In this document: positions 8,557 through 17,516 of the stretch, in pieces
How the letters are laid out: the number at the start of each line of letters is the position of its first letter
Position numbering within the stretch: position 1 is the stretch's first letter
Origin: Deltaproteobacteria bacterium
GTDB taxonomy: Bacteria; Desulfobacterota; DSM-4660; Desulfatiglandales; HGW-15
DNA: 52,668 nucleotides
Reading direction: 5' to 3'
Assembly: GCA_020060215.1 (NCBI GenBank)
Contig: JAGVAP010000086.1
Location: 1 to 52,668 of the forward strand
Notes under the pieces: model-generated
The model's input: the letters and a program-made list of their open reading frames with translations, nothing else
Database searches by the model: none
Told to the model about the DNA's origin: nothing
Program-made: the position numbers and the translations under genes

Positions 8557-9657
8557 AGGCATCACGGTGGTGCGGAGGGTCGGCCCCCGACGGACGATCA
8601 GCCCTTTCCTGGTAAGGTGTTCGAGGATTTCGCGGTATTTCAGCTCGTATTCGGAGTGAAAGTAAAGATCCACGGTTTCCCTGAACCACCGTGCGGCCAT
8701 GAGGTGATCATGGAAGCCTTCCTCCTCGACCTCGCGGCGCATCAGCAGGGTATAGATGATGATCCTCTTGATCAGATCCTGCCCGATCCGCTCCCTTTCC
8801 ACAAAATAGGTCTTCAGCCTTTTTTGCGCTTCCTCCACGGCCGCCCTGAAGTCTGAGAAAGGCCTGCCGTGGCCGGGATAGACCCTCCGGACATTCAGGC
8901 CGGAGATCTTCTCGAGGGATTCCTGGTGCGCGAAGAGGGCTGCGCTTCCCTCGATCCGCAAGGTCATGACCGCCATGTCCTTCTCCCAGAGGGTGTCGGA
9001 AGAGAGGAGGGTTCCGGACGGGGAGTGATAGAGGACGATCCCGTCCGCGGCGTGTCCGGGCGTGTGGATGGCCCTGAACTCATAGGGACCGATGGCGACC
9101 GCATCCCCGTCCCGGATGGAATGGGTGCATTTGAAAAAGCGCGCCTCCTGGGCGTAGTAGCGCCACCAAGTGGACCAGTCATCCCCTGTTTCGATGAAGT
9201 GTCTCCCGATCGTGTGGAGCGCCACCTCACAACCCGACATCTCCTGGACAAGCGCATTCCCCCCGATATGATCGCAGTGCGTATGGGTATTGACGATGAG
9301 CCGAACAGACGAGAGGTCCGTTCCCAGTTCCTCCAGCAATTCACGGGTGCGGTTGAAATCACCGATATAACCGCTGTCCACCAGCACGGGCCTATCCCCC
9401 CTGAAGAGGAAGTGGTTCCCGTTGAGGAACCCCCGTTGGATGAAGAAGAAGCCTTCCAGGACCTCCTCGGTCAAGGCGTCACCCCGGTCAGGTCCCGCGC
9501 TCTCCCTGGCATCGGCCCGGCCCCTTCCGTTCGGCAGGACGCCGGACTCCATGAGGTCGAATGTCTGCCGTAGTCCCGGGTACCTGATCCAGAGGTTGAG
9601 ACGACCCGCGGGATCGGAACGGCTGTAACGGCTGCAGAGATCCGCATTCTGTTCCAT
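8554..9657 (-). CDS. Metallo-beta-lactamase-fold hydrolase
   Basis: Encodes 367 residues. The MBL domain begins near residue 66 (EEVLEGFFFIQRG) and holds the metal motif HTHCDHIGG, a later HTPGHAADG, a SSDTLW aspartate and VYPGHGRPF. This is the glyoxalase-II/RNase-Z-like hydrolase pattern. A C-terminal helical region (about 290-367) ends in a winged-helix-like segment (LEHLTRKGLIVRRG), common in MBL proteins related to LACTB2. The substrate is unknown. The start at 9657 has GAGGAG 6 bases upstream; an internal Met at residue 36 is an alternative. It lies 97 bases downstream of the TetR gene in the same direction, so that protein probably controls it. Its stop codon is inside a repeat element, which hints at an altered C-terminus. 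Confidence 0.85.
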   Translation of the reverse strand: MEQNADLCSRYSRSDPAGRLNLWIRYPGLRQTFDLMESGVLPNGRGRADARESAGPDRGDALTEEVLEGFFFIQRGFLNGNHFLFRGDRPVLVDSGYIGDFNRTRELLEELGTDLSSVRLIVNTHTHCDHIGGNALVQEMSGCEVALHTIGRHFIETGDDWSTWWRYYAQEARFFKCTHSIRDGDAVAIGPYEFRAIHTPGHAADGIVLYHSPSGTLLSSDTLWEKDMAVMTLRIEGSAALFAHQESLEKISGLNVRRVYPGHGRPFSDFRAAVEEAQKRLKTYFVERERIGQDLIKRIIIYTLLMRREVEEEGFHDHLMAARWFRETVDLYFHSEYELKYREILEHLTRKGLIVRRGPTLRTTVMP

Positions 9658-9754
9658 TAACGGCTCCTCGTGAATCGGGCGCGCAAGAAACCCGGTGCGA
9701 TAATTGGTATATTTATGGCCTCCGAAAAATCCCCCTCTCCGATACTTCGGCGAT

Positions 9755-10348
9755 CTACTTTTTTAGGTGCTCGACTAATGAATGGAGCTGGCTGATGGTT
9801 TGTTTCCAAATGGAGGGGTCTCTGCTGGCGGCATACAGGGTGGCGGCCCCGTTCAGGGAGATCACGATGAAATTGGAGAGCTCTTTGAAGTTCAGTCCCT
9901 CCTTCAGCAGCCCCTTCTCCTCCGCCTCCCGAAGCCAGGAGGAGATGAGCCTCGAAAACCCCACAAATCCCTTGAGGATGTGCCGGCTCATGGTTGCGGA
10001 TTGACCCGAGAGCTCGACGAGGCTGTTAAGGAAAAAACAACCCCCTTCGAATACGTCTCCTCCGAGGTAGTCGCGCAGGTCGCGCTCGATGGTCCGGTTG
10101 AGCCGCTCGATGGGGTTCGATATCTCCCGGGCATCGGCGAACACGATCCCCCTCCAGATCCGCGTCGCCTCCTCGTACACGGCGTACCAGATGTCTTCCT
10201 TGCACTGGAAATGCCCGTAGAGACCTCCCTTGGTGAGGTTAGTCGCTTCGATAATATCGCCGATCGAGGTATTGAAGTACCCCTTTACGGAAAAGAGTTG
10301 AAGGGACTTCTCGATGATCTTCCTGCGGGTGTGGGTTCCCTTGGACAC
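9755..10348 (-). CDS. TetR/AcrR family transcriptional regulator
   Basis: Encodes 197 residues from a GTG start at 10348. The N-terminal HTH is classic TetR: THTRRKIIEKSLQLF, then TSIGDIIEATNLTKGGLYGHF. The C-terminal ligand domain includes GGCFFLNSLVEL, typical of regulators with a TetR_C_6-like domain. The open frame continues upstream, but those residues lack TetR homology and would start upstream of the predicted operator and promoter; an AAAGGA lies about 10 bases before the GTG. It probably represses itself and the downstream hydrolase. The ligand is unknown. Confidence 0.9.
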   Translation of the reverse strand: MSKGTHTRRKIIEKSLQLFSVKGYFNTSIGDIIEATNLTKGGLYGHFQCKEDIWYAVYEEATRIWRGIVFADAREISNPIERLNRTIERDLRDYLGGDVFEGGCFFLNSLVELSGQSATMSRHILKGFVGFSRLISSWLREAEEKGLLKEGLNFKELSNFIVISLNGAATLYAASRDPSIWKQTISQLHSLVEHLKK

Positions 10349-10372
10349 CGCAAAACACCGTCCTTTCAAAAT

Positions 10373-10416
10373 ATACCGACCGGTCTGACTATTATGCAGA
10401 TCGCGAACGGTGTCAA
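10373..10416 (-). promoter_or_regulatory. TetR promoter with operator
   Basis: On the minus strand a TTGACA (10416-10411) is followed after about 16 bases by TAATAG. Directly downstream lies the imperfect palindrome at 10373-10390, centred on GACCGGTC, which resembles ACCGACCGGTCGGT operators of many TetR/AcrR regulators. Its position over the transcription start predicts autorepression. Confidence 0.6.
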
Positions 10417-10511
10417 CCTTTTTCGGCGCTCCAGGGCAAGACTCCCATCTCAGGACCAGTTTCCCTTTTGCCATCCGCCTCCAGCCCCATGGAGACTTCG
10501 AACGTGGTCCA

Positions 10512-10540
10512 TTGACACACAATTATCATTTTGGCATACT
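10512..10540 (+). promoter_or_regulatory. Predicted promoter of the jet operon
   Basis: TTGACA (10512-10517), a 17-base spacer and CATACT (10535-10540) make a near-consensus sigma-70-type promoter. Transcription would start near 10547. This excludes the TTG at 10531 as the jetA start and favours the ATG at 10585. Confidence 0.55.
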
Positions 10541-10584
10541 CACTTCCGAAAAAAGCAAATTCCTATCTTTCTTTCTTTTTCGAT

Positions 10585-12162
10585 ATGGTTCGTCAAGAAC
10601 GATGGCGCGCGACGCCAAAGTCAGTCTTCCAGGTGGCGACCGCGGAAAACCGCGATCTGCATCTGGCAGTGCTGTCGCTCTTCGCCGAGCGCGAGCTGAC
10701 GGACCCTGCGCTTACCCTTGAGGATATCCTGGCAGCGCTCCCGCACCAGGCATCCGACCTCCAAGTCGATGAGGCTGGCATCCGCCGGAGCCTCGATCAA
10801 TTGGTGGAGTGGGGGCTTCTGGACGAGTCCCGAAACGAAGCGGCCACATACCGAACGCCAGAGGAATTCCAGCGGCGGAACCTGCAATGGTCGCTGACGG
10901 CCCATGGTCAGACTTCCGTGGCTCTTCTGGACGAAGCGGCGCGGTTCCTGGCTGCTGTGGCAAGCCTCCAGCCGGCAGCCATAGATTCACTCGCGCAGTC
11001 GATAGCACGGGTCGTTCGTTTATCCAGCGACCCGGCCTCGGACAATGCGATCATCCACGTCGAGCTGCAGCAGGCGGAACATCATCATCAATCTCTCGTG
11101 GACAACGTCCGGCGCTTCCAGAGCCAGCTCTCGCATCTCCTGAGTGATCCGACCCTTGACGACGCCGTGATGGCGCAGGCCCGCGACGCGATCATTGAGT
11201 ATCTGACCCGGTACATCCACGATGCGGAACAGCCCGCTGCGCGAGCGGCCGAAGCACTTCGACAGCTCCATGAACTCGGTGACGCGTTTGTGCTCGAGCG
11301 CGCTCTCAGCGGCGCGAACCTAGCCCCGGATCCAGTCCTTGGCGACCCGGGGCCACGATGGCTCGAGGAGCGAACTCGCCGGTTGGCAGCGCTCGATGAG
11401 TGGTTCCTTCGCACCGCGGACGGCTCCCTGCCTCGCATGGCCCGGCTACGATCCCGCGGCCGTGACTGGGTGCTCCACTTCCTTCGCGTGATGGAGCTTC
11501 GCCGGGCACACCGACGCCGCTCCGCCAGCATCATCGATGATTTCACCACGATCGCACGCGCGTTTGCTGCCTGCACGGACGACGATGAGGCTGCACGATT
11601 GTTTACGGCCGCTTTCCATCTGCACGGAGCCAGGCATCATACGATCGCCTATGATGACATCGAGACGTTGGATCCGGCGACGCCGGCTGCCAACAATCCG
11701 ATGATCGAGTTGACTTCGACGTTGCGGGTGCAGGTCATCACGCGGCAGCGCGCACGAGAGCGACCCGTCGCCGATCCCCGAGAACAACGCGCCCGGGCTG
11801 CAGCCGCGCAGGCGGAGACCTTGCAGCGCACAGCCGCCATGCGCACAGCGATCGTCACGGATGGCACCATACACTTGTCGAGCTACGGGCGGCTGGAATA
11901 CGAGCAGTTTCGTGATCTCGTAGACCTCCTCTGTGCCGCGCTCACGGCTTTGCCGTCGCCGGATGGAAGCCGACAGTGCTTCTCGAATGATGGCCAAGTG
12001 GAAGTGATCGTCCATCCGCTCGCCACGCCCCGTACTTGCTGTCTCGAAACGGACGCCGGCGTGTTGACAGCACCCGATTTCCGCTTGTCGGTGCGCCTAC
12101 GCGGCATCGACATCGCAACCGGCCTCGTGACGCGAAGATCGTTCGCAGGCAGCACGCACTAA
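10585..12162 (+). CDS. jetA: Wadjet type II JetA (DUF2397, kleisin-like)
   Basis: Encodes 525 residues of the DUF2397/TIGR02677 family: FQVATAENRDLHLAVL near the start, winged-helix-like LVEWGLLDE, AATYRTPEEFQRRN, and a long helical middle. In Wadjet, JetA is the kleisin-like bridge joining JetB and the SMC-like JetC into a loop-extruding complex that recognises small circular DNA (established for the system, not tested here). The ATG at 10585 is preferred over the TTG at 10531, which lies inside the predicted promoter; no clear ribosome-binding site is visible. The stop is followed 11 bases later by jetB. GC content and codon use are clearly higher than in the chromosomal genes around it. 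Confidence 0.88.
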   Translation: MVRQERWRATPKSVFQVATAENRDLHLAVLSLFAERELTDPALTLEDILAALPHQASDLQVDEAGIRRSLDQLVEWGLLDESRNEAATYRTPEEFQRRNLQWSLTAHGQTSVALLDEAARFLAAVASLQPAAIDSLAQSIARVVRLSSDPASDNAIIHVELQQAEHHHQSLVDNVRRFQSQLSHLLSDPTLDDAVMAQARDAIIEYLTRYIHDAEQPAARAAEALRQLHELGDAFVLERALSGANLAPDPVLGDPGPRWLEERTRRLAALDEWFLRTADGSLPRMARLRSRGRDWVLHFLRVMELRRAHRRRSASIIDDFTTIARAFAACTDDDEAARLFTAAFHLHGARHHTIAYDDIETLDPATPAANNPMIELTSTLRVQVITRQRARERPVADPREQRARAAAAQAETLQRTAAMRTAIVTDGTIHLSSYGRLEYEQFRDLVDLLCAALTALPSPDGSRQCFSNDGQVEVIVHPLATPRTCCLETDAGVLTAPDFRLSVRLRGIDIATGLVTRRSFAGSTH

Positions 12163-12173
12163 GGATCGCAATT

Positions 12174-13424
12174 ATGAAAACAGGAAGCCACGACACTGAA
12201 TCACGGGCAGCAGCGATTCGGGCGCTTCTGGCATCTCCGCTGCTCCTGCGCAGCCGGAACGAAGAGCTGTTTCGTAGCGTGGCAACGCAGCGAGCATTCC
12301 TCGAGTCGTGGTTTGAGGAGAACGTCGGTTGGCAACTTCAAGTCGATGTTCGTGCCGGAATCGCCAGGCTGCACAAGCGGACCCAGAACCCCGACCCGCG
12401 TCGTGGTCTTCGTCGTGCACGATCTAGCAAACGGCCCTTCGACGCTTTCCGTTATCAGCTCCTCGCGCTGACTTGCGCGGAGTTGCTTCGACGGCCGCAT
12501 ACAACGCTGGGTGACCTGGGTGACGCGATCACCCGGATTTGCGCCGCTGACGACTCCCTTCGCTCCCTCGACATCAGCCGTCACTCGGATCGTGTGGCTT
12601 TCGTCGATGTCCTGCTGTGGTTGATCGAGGCCGGTGCCGCCGATGTTACTGCGGGTGAGGTCGACGGTTTCGGAAGCTCACCGGAGGTCGACGCTGTCCT
12701 CGCCGCAGATACAAGTCTAATCCCGCTGCTCCTGTCCTCGGATACGGCACCCTCGCGCGTTCAGGCTGACACGCCTGTGCAGTGGATCGAGCAACTCCTC
12801 AATGAACCGAGGTACGGAACCGCCGCGACAGACCCCGAGAATACGGACCGAGATCAACGGGCGCGCTGGTCCAGACATCAGGCCATCCGGCAATTGCTTG
12901 ACGACCCGTCGGTTGATCTCGATGAGCTTCACCCGGGCGTAAGAAGTTACCTGTTTACCCCGGCGGGTCGAGACAAGGCGATCTCTGCGGCCGAAGAGGC
13001 TGGTCTTACCGTCGAACGGCACGCGGACGTGTGGTTGGCTATTGACCCGACGCGGGAGTCGACAACTGCGACATTCACGTCGGTCGGCCGGTCGTCCACT
13101 GCTGAGCAAGCGGCAGCGATCGTCCTGGCGGTCTTGGTAAATGTCGATGTCGATGGGCAGCGACAACTGCTCCGAAGGTCGGTGCTATCACTCCGTCGGG
13201 TCCTAGAGGAACATCTGACCACGAGTCCGGGATGGGCCTGTGCCTTCCGCAACGGCCCAGGCCTTGATGCATTGCTGTCGGAGTCAATCGAGCTACTCGA
13301 GGAGTTTGGGCTCATACGGCGAGATGGGGAGGACATCGTGCCACGTCCGGCCGCGGGACGGTTCGCGGTTCGCATCGTGACGGGTTCATCCCCCACGAAC
13401 GACGAAGTGGAGACCGGTCCATGA
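12174..13424 (+). CDS. jetB: Wadjet type II JetB (DUF2398, KITE-like)
   Basis: Encodes 416 residues of the DUF2398/TIGR02678 family. Recognisable parts are AAAIRALLASPLLLRSRNEELF at the N-terminus (read in pieces), FDAFRYQLLALTCAELLRRP, and a C-terminal winged-helix region ELLEEFGLIRRDGEDIVPRP. JetB is the KITE-like subunit that binds the kleisin in the Wadjet complex. The start at 12174 has AAGGA about 9 bases upstream, overlapping the jetA stop region. The gene ends with a 4-base ATGA overlap with jetC. GC-rich, like the rest of the operon. Confidence 0.88.
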   Translation: MKTGSHDTESRAAAIRALLASPLLLRSRNEELFRSVATQRAFLESWFEENVGWQLQVDVRAGIARLHKRTQNPDPRRGLRRARSSKRPFDAFRYQLLALTCAELLRRPHTTLGDLGDAITRICAADDSLRSLDISRHSDRVAFVDVLLWLIEAGAADVTAGEVDGFGSSPEVDAVLAADTSLIPLLLSSDTAPSRVQADTPVQWIEQLLNEPRYGTAATDPENTDRDQRARWSRHQAIRQLLDDPSVDLDELHPGVRSYLFTPAGRDKAISAAEEAGLTVERHADVWLAIDPTRESTTATFTSVGRSSTAEQAAAIVLAVLVNVDVDGQRQLLRRSVLSLRRVLEEHLTTSPGWACAFRNGPGLDALLSESIELLEEFGLIRRDGEDIVPRPAAGRFAVRIVTGSSPTNDEVETGP

Positions 13425-16400
13425 CCACGGTATTTGCCCGCGATCCCGCCCCCCCGTCGCCCGTGTCCGTCGACGACTACCGGTGGCATCCAACTCGAGC
13501 AGGACTTGTGAACGTGTGGCAATACACCGAAGAGGTCCTGGAGTTCGAACGGGGGCGCCTCGTCCTGTTCGGCCCGAACGGCTCGGGCAAGACGATGGCC
13601 CTTGAGCTGCTTCTGCCGCACCTGTTTGACGCCAAGGGCCTGCCCGGACGCCTGTCGACTTCAGGTGCAGATCGCGGCGGCCTCTGGGACCGTGTGAGCG
13701 GGTACGACGAAGGAGAGCCGCGTACCGGTTATCTCTGGCTTGAATTCGCTCGAAGCGTCGAAAGGACGTTCACGGCCGGCGTACGGCTGAGAGTGAAACC
13801 GTCGGGTGGCGGGGAGAAGAATTGGTTCACTACCCCACGGCGGGTCGGGAGCGACTTTTCTCTGCTCGACGAACATCGGCGCCCGATTTCCGTTGAGCAG
13901 TTGACCCAAGCGGTCGGCAACGATGGAAGGGTCTGGGGATCGGATACCAGTGGCTACCGACAAGCCGTACGAACGACGCTTTTCCCTGGTTGGTCTGATG
14001 ACCGACTGGACGCGCTCATCCGCACGCTCCTGGTAGTGCGCAAGCAAGACGTCACCGACGGCTTGTCGCCCTCGAAGCTCTCCGACCTCCTCTCGGAGTC
14101 TCTTCCGCCGCTCGACGATCTTGAACTCGGCCGAGTCGCCGATGGCTTTGCCGACCTCGATCGGCGACGTGATCACATCGCACAGATCGAGAAGGATGTA
14201 ACCGAGGCCAAACGGCTCACCGAGGCCAACCGCGCGTACGCTCGCTCCGTGACCGCCCGCGCTGTAGGAGAGGTCGTTGCTGCAACGACGGCATTCGATA
14301 ACGTCGCCCGGGAGGTTCGACGTTTGTCAGACGAGCTGGAGAGCTGGAAGGGACGGGTCCGGGAGTTGGAGGAACAAGAAGCCACCCTCGACACTGAGGA
14401 CCAACGGCTCGGCGGAAAGCTGGATGGTTTGAAGAGCTCGGAGGCCTACAAGCATGGGGCCGAACTCGAGAACCTCCAGCAAGCGGCGCAGGGTGCCGAT
14501 AGGCGTGCACAAGAAGCTGAGCGCGAGGCGAGCGATGCGCGCGAGCGCGCTGACAGACGCAGACGGAAGGCCGAAGAGGCTCAGGGGAACCACGTGCTCG
14601 CGCAGCAGCAGGTGGCCCACGCCCGCCAAGACCTTGAGGCCGCGGCGAAGCGTCTGGGCGGCGACATGCTCGAGGAGATCGCAGCCGACTCTCTGGCATC
14701 GGCCGCCAACACGTGGATCGAGGGGCGTCAGAAAGCGATCCAGGAGGTTCGCATTCAACTGCATGCTCTCGATCTTGCGATTGAGCGACGCAAGAGTGCG
14801 CAGAAGCACCGGACGGGGTGCGAGGAGAAGCTCAGCAGTGCCGAGGAGAGGTTGCACATCGCTACTCAAGCGGCGGGCGAAGTCCGAAGCCGGTGGCGAC
14901 GCACGGTCGTCGACTGGCGGAGCGAGGCACGCGAGCTGGGGCCTTATTTGGGCATACTCGATGAACCAGAGACGGCGCCGGGACTGGTGACCGAGGCGTG
15001 GAACATCGCCCAAGAGCCGCTGTTCGATCGTAGATCACAGATTGAGCAACGGAATACCGCTCTCGCTGAGGAACTGCAGGAACGCCGAACGGAGCGCGAC
15101 GCGTGGCTCGCAGGGAAGGACCCGGAACCGGAGGTCCCGGCCGGTCGTCGCGATCGAAGAGGGTTGGCCGGTGCCCCGCTTTGGAGGGTCGTTCAGTTCC
15201 GGGACCATGTCACCGAGGACGTCCGCGGAAACATCGAGTCGGCGTTAGCGGACACTCGTCTCCTCGACGCATGGATCACACCCGACGGAGAGGTTTCGAT
15301 CGCGGAGGGCGAACCGGACCTCCAGCTGCTGCTCGCTCCTTCTCCCTTAGCGGCGACGGAGCATCAGCAAACGCTTACATCTCTGCTCGAGCCGGAGCCC
15401 GCAGCAGACGTGCTGCGCCGTGAAACTCTTGAGGCACTTCTCGGATCCATCACCCTCGTTGAGCGCGATGCGCACATGGCACCCGTTCCGGAGCGCGGGG
15501 TGGTCATCGGCAGGGATGGGAGCTGGCGAACACCTCGACTAGCAGGTCGTGCGGCTGTCGGTCCAGCGCGATACATCGGCGCCAGCTCACGCGAAGCAAC
15601 GCGGCGCGAGCGCATTGCAATCCTCGACCATGACATCGCGGACCGCGAAGAGGAACAACGCACTCTTCAAGCTGAGCGCGAGGCGCTCACGGCTCAGATT
15701 CGGCGCTGCAAGGACGAGATGCAGTCCTTTCCACCAATCAAGGAGATCCAAGATGCCGATCAGGAGGCCGATCGAAAGCGGGTACAGATGGAGTGGGCAA
15801 AGGACCATCTCGTCCAGGCAAACACCGCTCTCTCTAAAGCAAACGACGAGGTGAAGGGACACCAGCGAGTGCTTCATACCGTTGCGATGGGGCACAGCCT
15901 GCCTACCGACGATGCAGCACTCACCAAATTCGAGGCAGGCCTGAGCGGCCTTCGAAATGGGGTGTTCGCATTTCAGCAGCGCCACGAACGAGCCCAATCG
16001 GCTAAGAGTGATGCAAACTTCGCCGAGGACTTCGCTGTGGAAGCAGAACGTGAAGCCGGACAGCGCATAGCGATGGCGCGAACGCGCCGTGGTGAGTTCG
16101 AGGTGGCCGCCAGTCGTTTCGCGGCGGTCGAGAAAGCGCTAGGCACCGACTACAGGGAGGTAATGGGCGAGATTCGTGCCGTAACGGCCCGGCGATCCGA
16201 GATTCAGTCCGAAAAGAGGGACCTGCGGGCCAAGCACAACAAAGCAGTCGAAGAGAGGGGCTCGGTGTCCAACGCTGTTGCTCAAGCCGAGGTGAAACGC
16301 GCGACGGCCGAAGCGCAGCGCACACGTGCCGGCGAGACCTTTGTAGCCCTATGCCGCGACGGCATGCTCTCGGATGCCGCACTCCCAGATCCGCCCGTTG

Positions 16401-17512
16401 TCCAGGCATTGACCACCACCACCGCAATTCTCGATGCCGCCCGTCGGATTCGAGCCTCCGGAATGTTGCCGCCGAGTCCGAGCGATGCCGACCTGGCGCG
16501 AATGTCCAACAACGTAATGGCCAGAGTCGGCGATGCCTCGCGACAACTCGCGGGGCGTGCGGATCTCAATTTCGAAGCGGGCGACCAGTTCTGGTCGGTC
16601 CTGTGGGGACGTAGGGAAGGGATCATGGCGTCGTCAGCGGCATTGCTGGAGGGGCTGCGCGAAGATCTCGAAGCCGCGAGGTCGGAGTTGACCCAGAAAC
16701 AGCAGGAGCTGTTCGAGCAGATACTCTCCGGATCCGTTCGCGAACACCTCAAGGGTCGTCTGTGGTCAGCACAAGCCCTCGTCGATCGTATCAACGGTCT
16801 TCTCGAGGATGTTCGCACTGAGTCCGGAGGCGTCCGGGTTAGCCTGAAATGGGAGATCAACCCGGACCTGAGTGAGGCAGCAGAGCTTCGGCAAGCCAAG
16901 GAGCTGCTTTTGCATGATTCGCCGATCGCCCAAGGACGATCGCAACTCGACGCCTTTCTCAGAGGGCGGATCGAGCGCGTCCGCGCCGCGGAAGACGACA
17001 CCGGAGAATGGCGAGATCGCCTTGCGCGGATGCTGGACTATCGGTCCTGGCATCGGTTCCGCATCCTCGTGCACCACAATAGGTTCGGTGATAAGCCGCG
17101 TGCGCTGGACAGCAAGAAGGTGAGCCTCTCAGCGGGCGAAAAAACGTTCGTGATGGTGCTCCCGTTGATCGCGGCGGTGACGGCCCACTACGAGCCGGCG
17201 CCGGGGGAACGACCCTGCATGTCGCCACGCCTGCTTCTGATGGACGAGCTGTTCCCCAAGCTCGATTTTCCGAACAAGCGAAAACTCATGGGATTGTTAC
17301 CGAAGCTGCACCTCGATGCGGTGTTCACGTCGGACAAGGACCGTTGCGAGTACGACACTCTCGACGGCATCGCTATCCACGTGTGTCAGAAACTCGGCAA
17401 TGATAAGACGACCACGACCCGACTCGTATGGAACGGCGTAGAGACGCGAGTGTGTGCGGCAGGATCCGAGGAGACTCGGCGAAGCAGCGGTCTTACGCAG
17501 GTCAAGGACTAG
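13421..17512 (+). CDS. jetC: Wadjet type II JetC (SMC/MukB-like ATPase)
   Basis: Encodes 1363 residues (TIGR02680-like). Walker A GPNGSGKT is at residues 51-58. Two long coiled-coil arms rich in Glu, Arg, Ala and Gln occupy roughly 230-560 and 720-1170, around a central hinge-like region. The ABC signature-like LSAGEK is near 1235, and Walker B LLLMDELFPKLD is near 1272. This split-head layout with a hinge is that of SMC/MukB/SbcC proteins. JetC is the motor of Wadjet, which compacts and leads to cleavage of plasmid DNA. Its length suits the family and no frameshift was seen. It overlaps jetB by 4 bases and is followed 4 bases later by the jetD start. Confidence 0.92.
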   Translation: MTTVFARDPAPPSPVSVDDYRWHPTRAGLVNVWQYTEEVLEFERGRLVLFGPNGSGKTMALELLLPHLFDAKGLPGRLSTSGADRGGLWDRVSGYDEGEPRTGYLWLEFARSVERTFTAGVRLRVKPSGGGEKNWFTTPRRVGSDFSLLDEHRRPISVEQLTQAVGNDGRVWGSDTSGYRQAVRTTLFPGWSDDRLDALIRTLLVVRKQDVTDGLSPSKLSDLLSESLPPLDDLELGRVADGFADLDRRRDHIAQIEKDVTEAKRLTEANRAYARSVTARAVGEVVAATTAFDNVAREVRRLSDELESWKGRVRELEEQEATLDTEDQRLGGKLDGLKSSEAYKHGAELENLQQAAQGADRRAQEAEREASDARERADRRRRKAEEAQGNHVLAQQQVAHARQDLEAAAKRLGGDMLEEIAADSLASAANTWIEGRQKAIQEVRIQLHALDLAIERRKSAQKHRTGCEEKLSSAEERLHIATQAAGEVRSRWRRTVVDWRSEARELGPYLGILDEPETAPGLVTEAWNIAQEPLFDRRSQIEQRNTALAEELQERRTERDAWLAGKDPEPEVPAGRRDRRGLAGAPLWRVVQFRDHVTEDVRGNIESALADTRLLDAWITPDGEVSIAEGEPDLQLLLAPSPLAATEHQQTLTSLLEPEPAADVLRRETLEALLGSITLVERDAHMAPVPERGVVIGRDGSWRTPRLAGRAAVGPARYIGASSREATRRERIAILDHDIADREEEQRTLQAEREALTAQIRRCKDEMQSFPPIKEIQDADQEADRKRVQMEWAKDHLVQANTALSKANDEVKGHQRVLHTVAMGHSLPTDDAALTKFEAGLSGLRNGVFAFQQRHERAQSAKSDANFAEDFAVEAEREAGQRIAMARTRRGEFEVAASRFAAVEKALGTDYREVMGEIRAVTARRSEIQSEKRDLRAKHNKAVEERGSVSNAVAQAEVKRATAEAQRTRAGETFVALCRDGMLSDAALPDPPVVQALTTTTAILDAARRIRASGMLPPSPSDADLARMSNNVMARVGDASRQLAGRADLNFEAGDQFWSVLWGRREGIMASSAALLEGLREDLEAARSELTQKQQELFEQILSGSVREHLKGRLWSAQALVDRINGLLEDVRTESGGVRVSLKWEINPDLSEAAELRQAKELLLHDSPIAQGRSQLDAFLRGRIERVRAAEDDTGEWRDRLARMLDYRSWHRFRILVHHNRFGDKPRALDSKKVSLSAGEKTFVMVLPLIAAVTAHYEPAPGERPCMSPRLLLMDELFPKLDFPNKRKLMGLLPKLHLDAVFTSDKDRCEYDTLDGIAIHVCQKLGNDKTTTTRLVWNGVETRVCAAGSEETRRSSGLTQVKD

Positions 17513-17516
17513 GCTG

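Noticed and set aside
10531..10584. TTG start for jetA
   Set aside because: It lies within the predicted -35/-10 promoter, so it would not be transcribed.
9782..10699. Long plus-strand open frame opposite the TetR gene
   Set aside because: Antisense shadow of the clear TetR gene; no domain and it runs through the predicted promoters.
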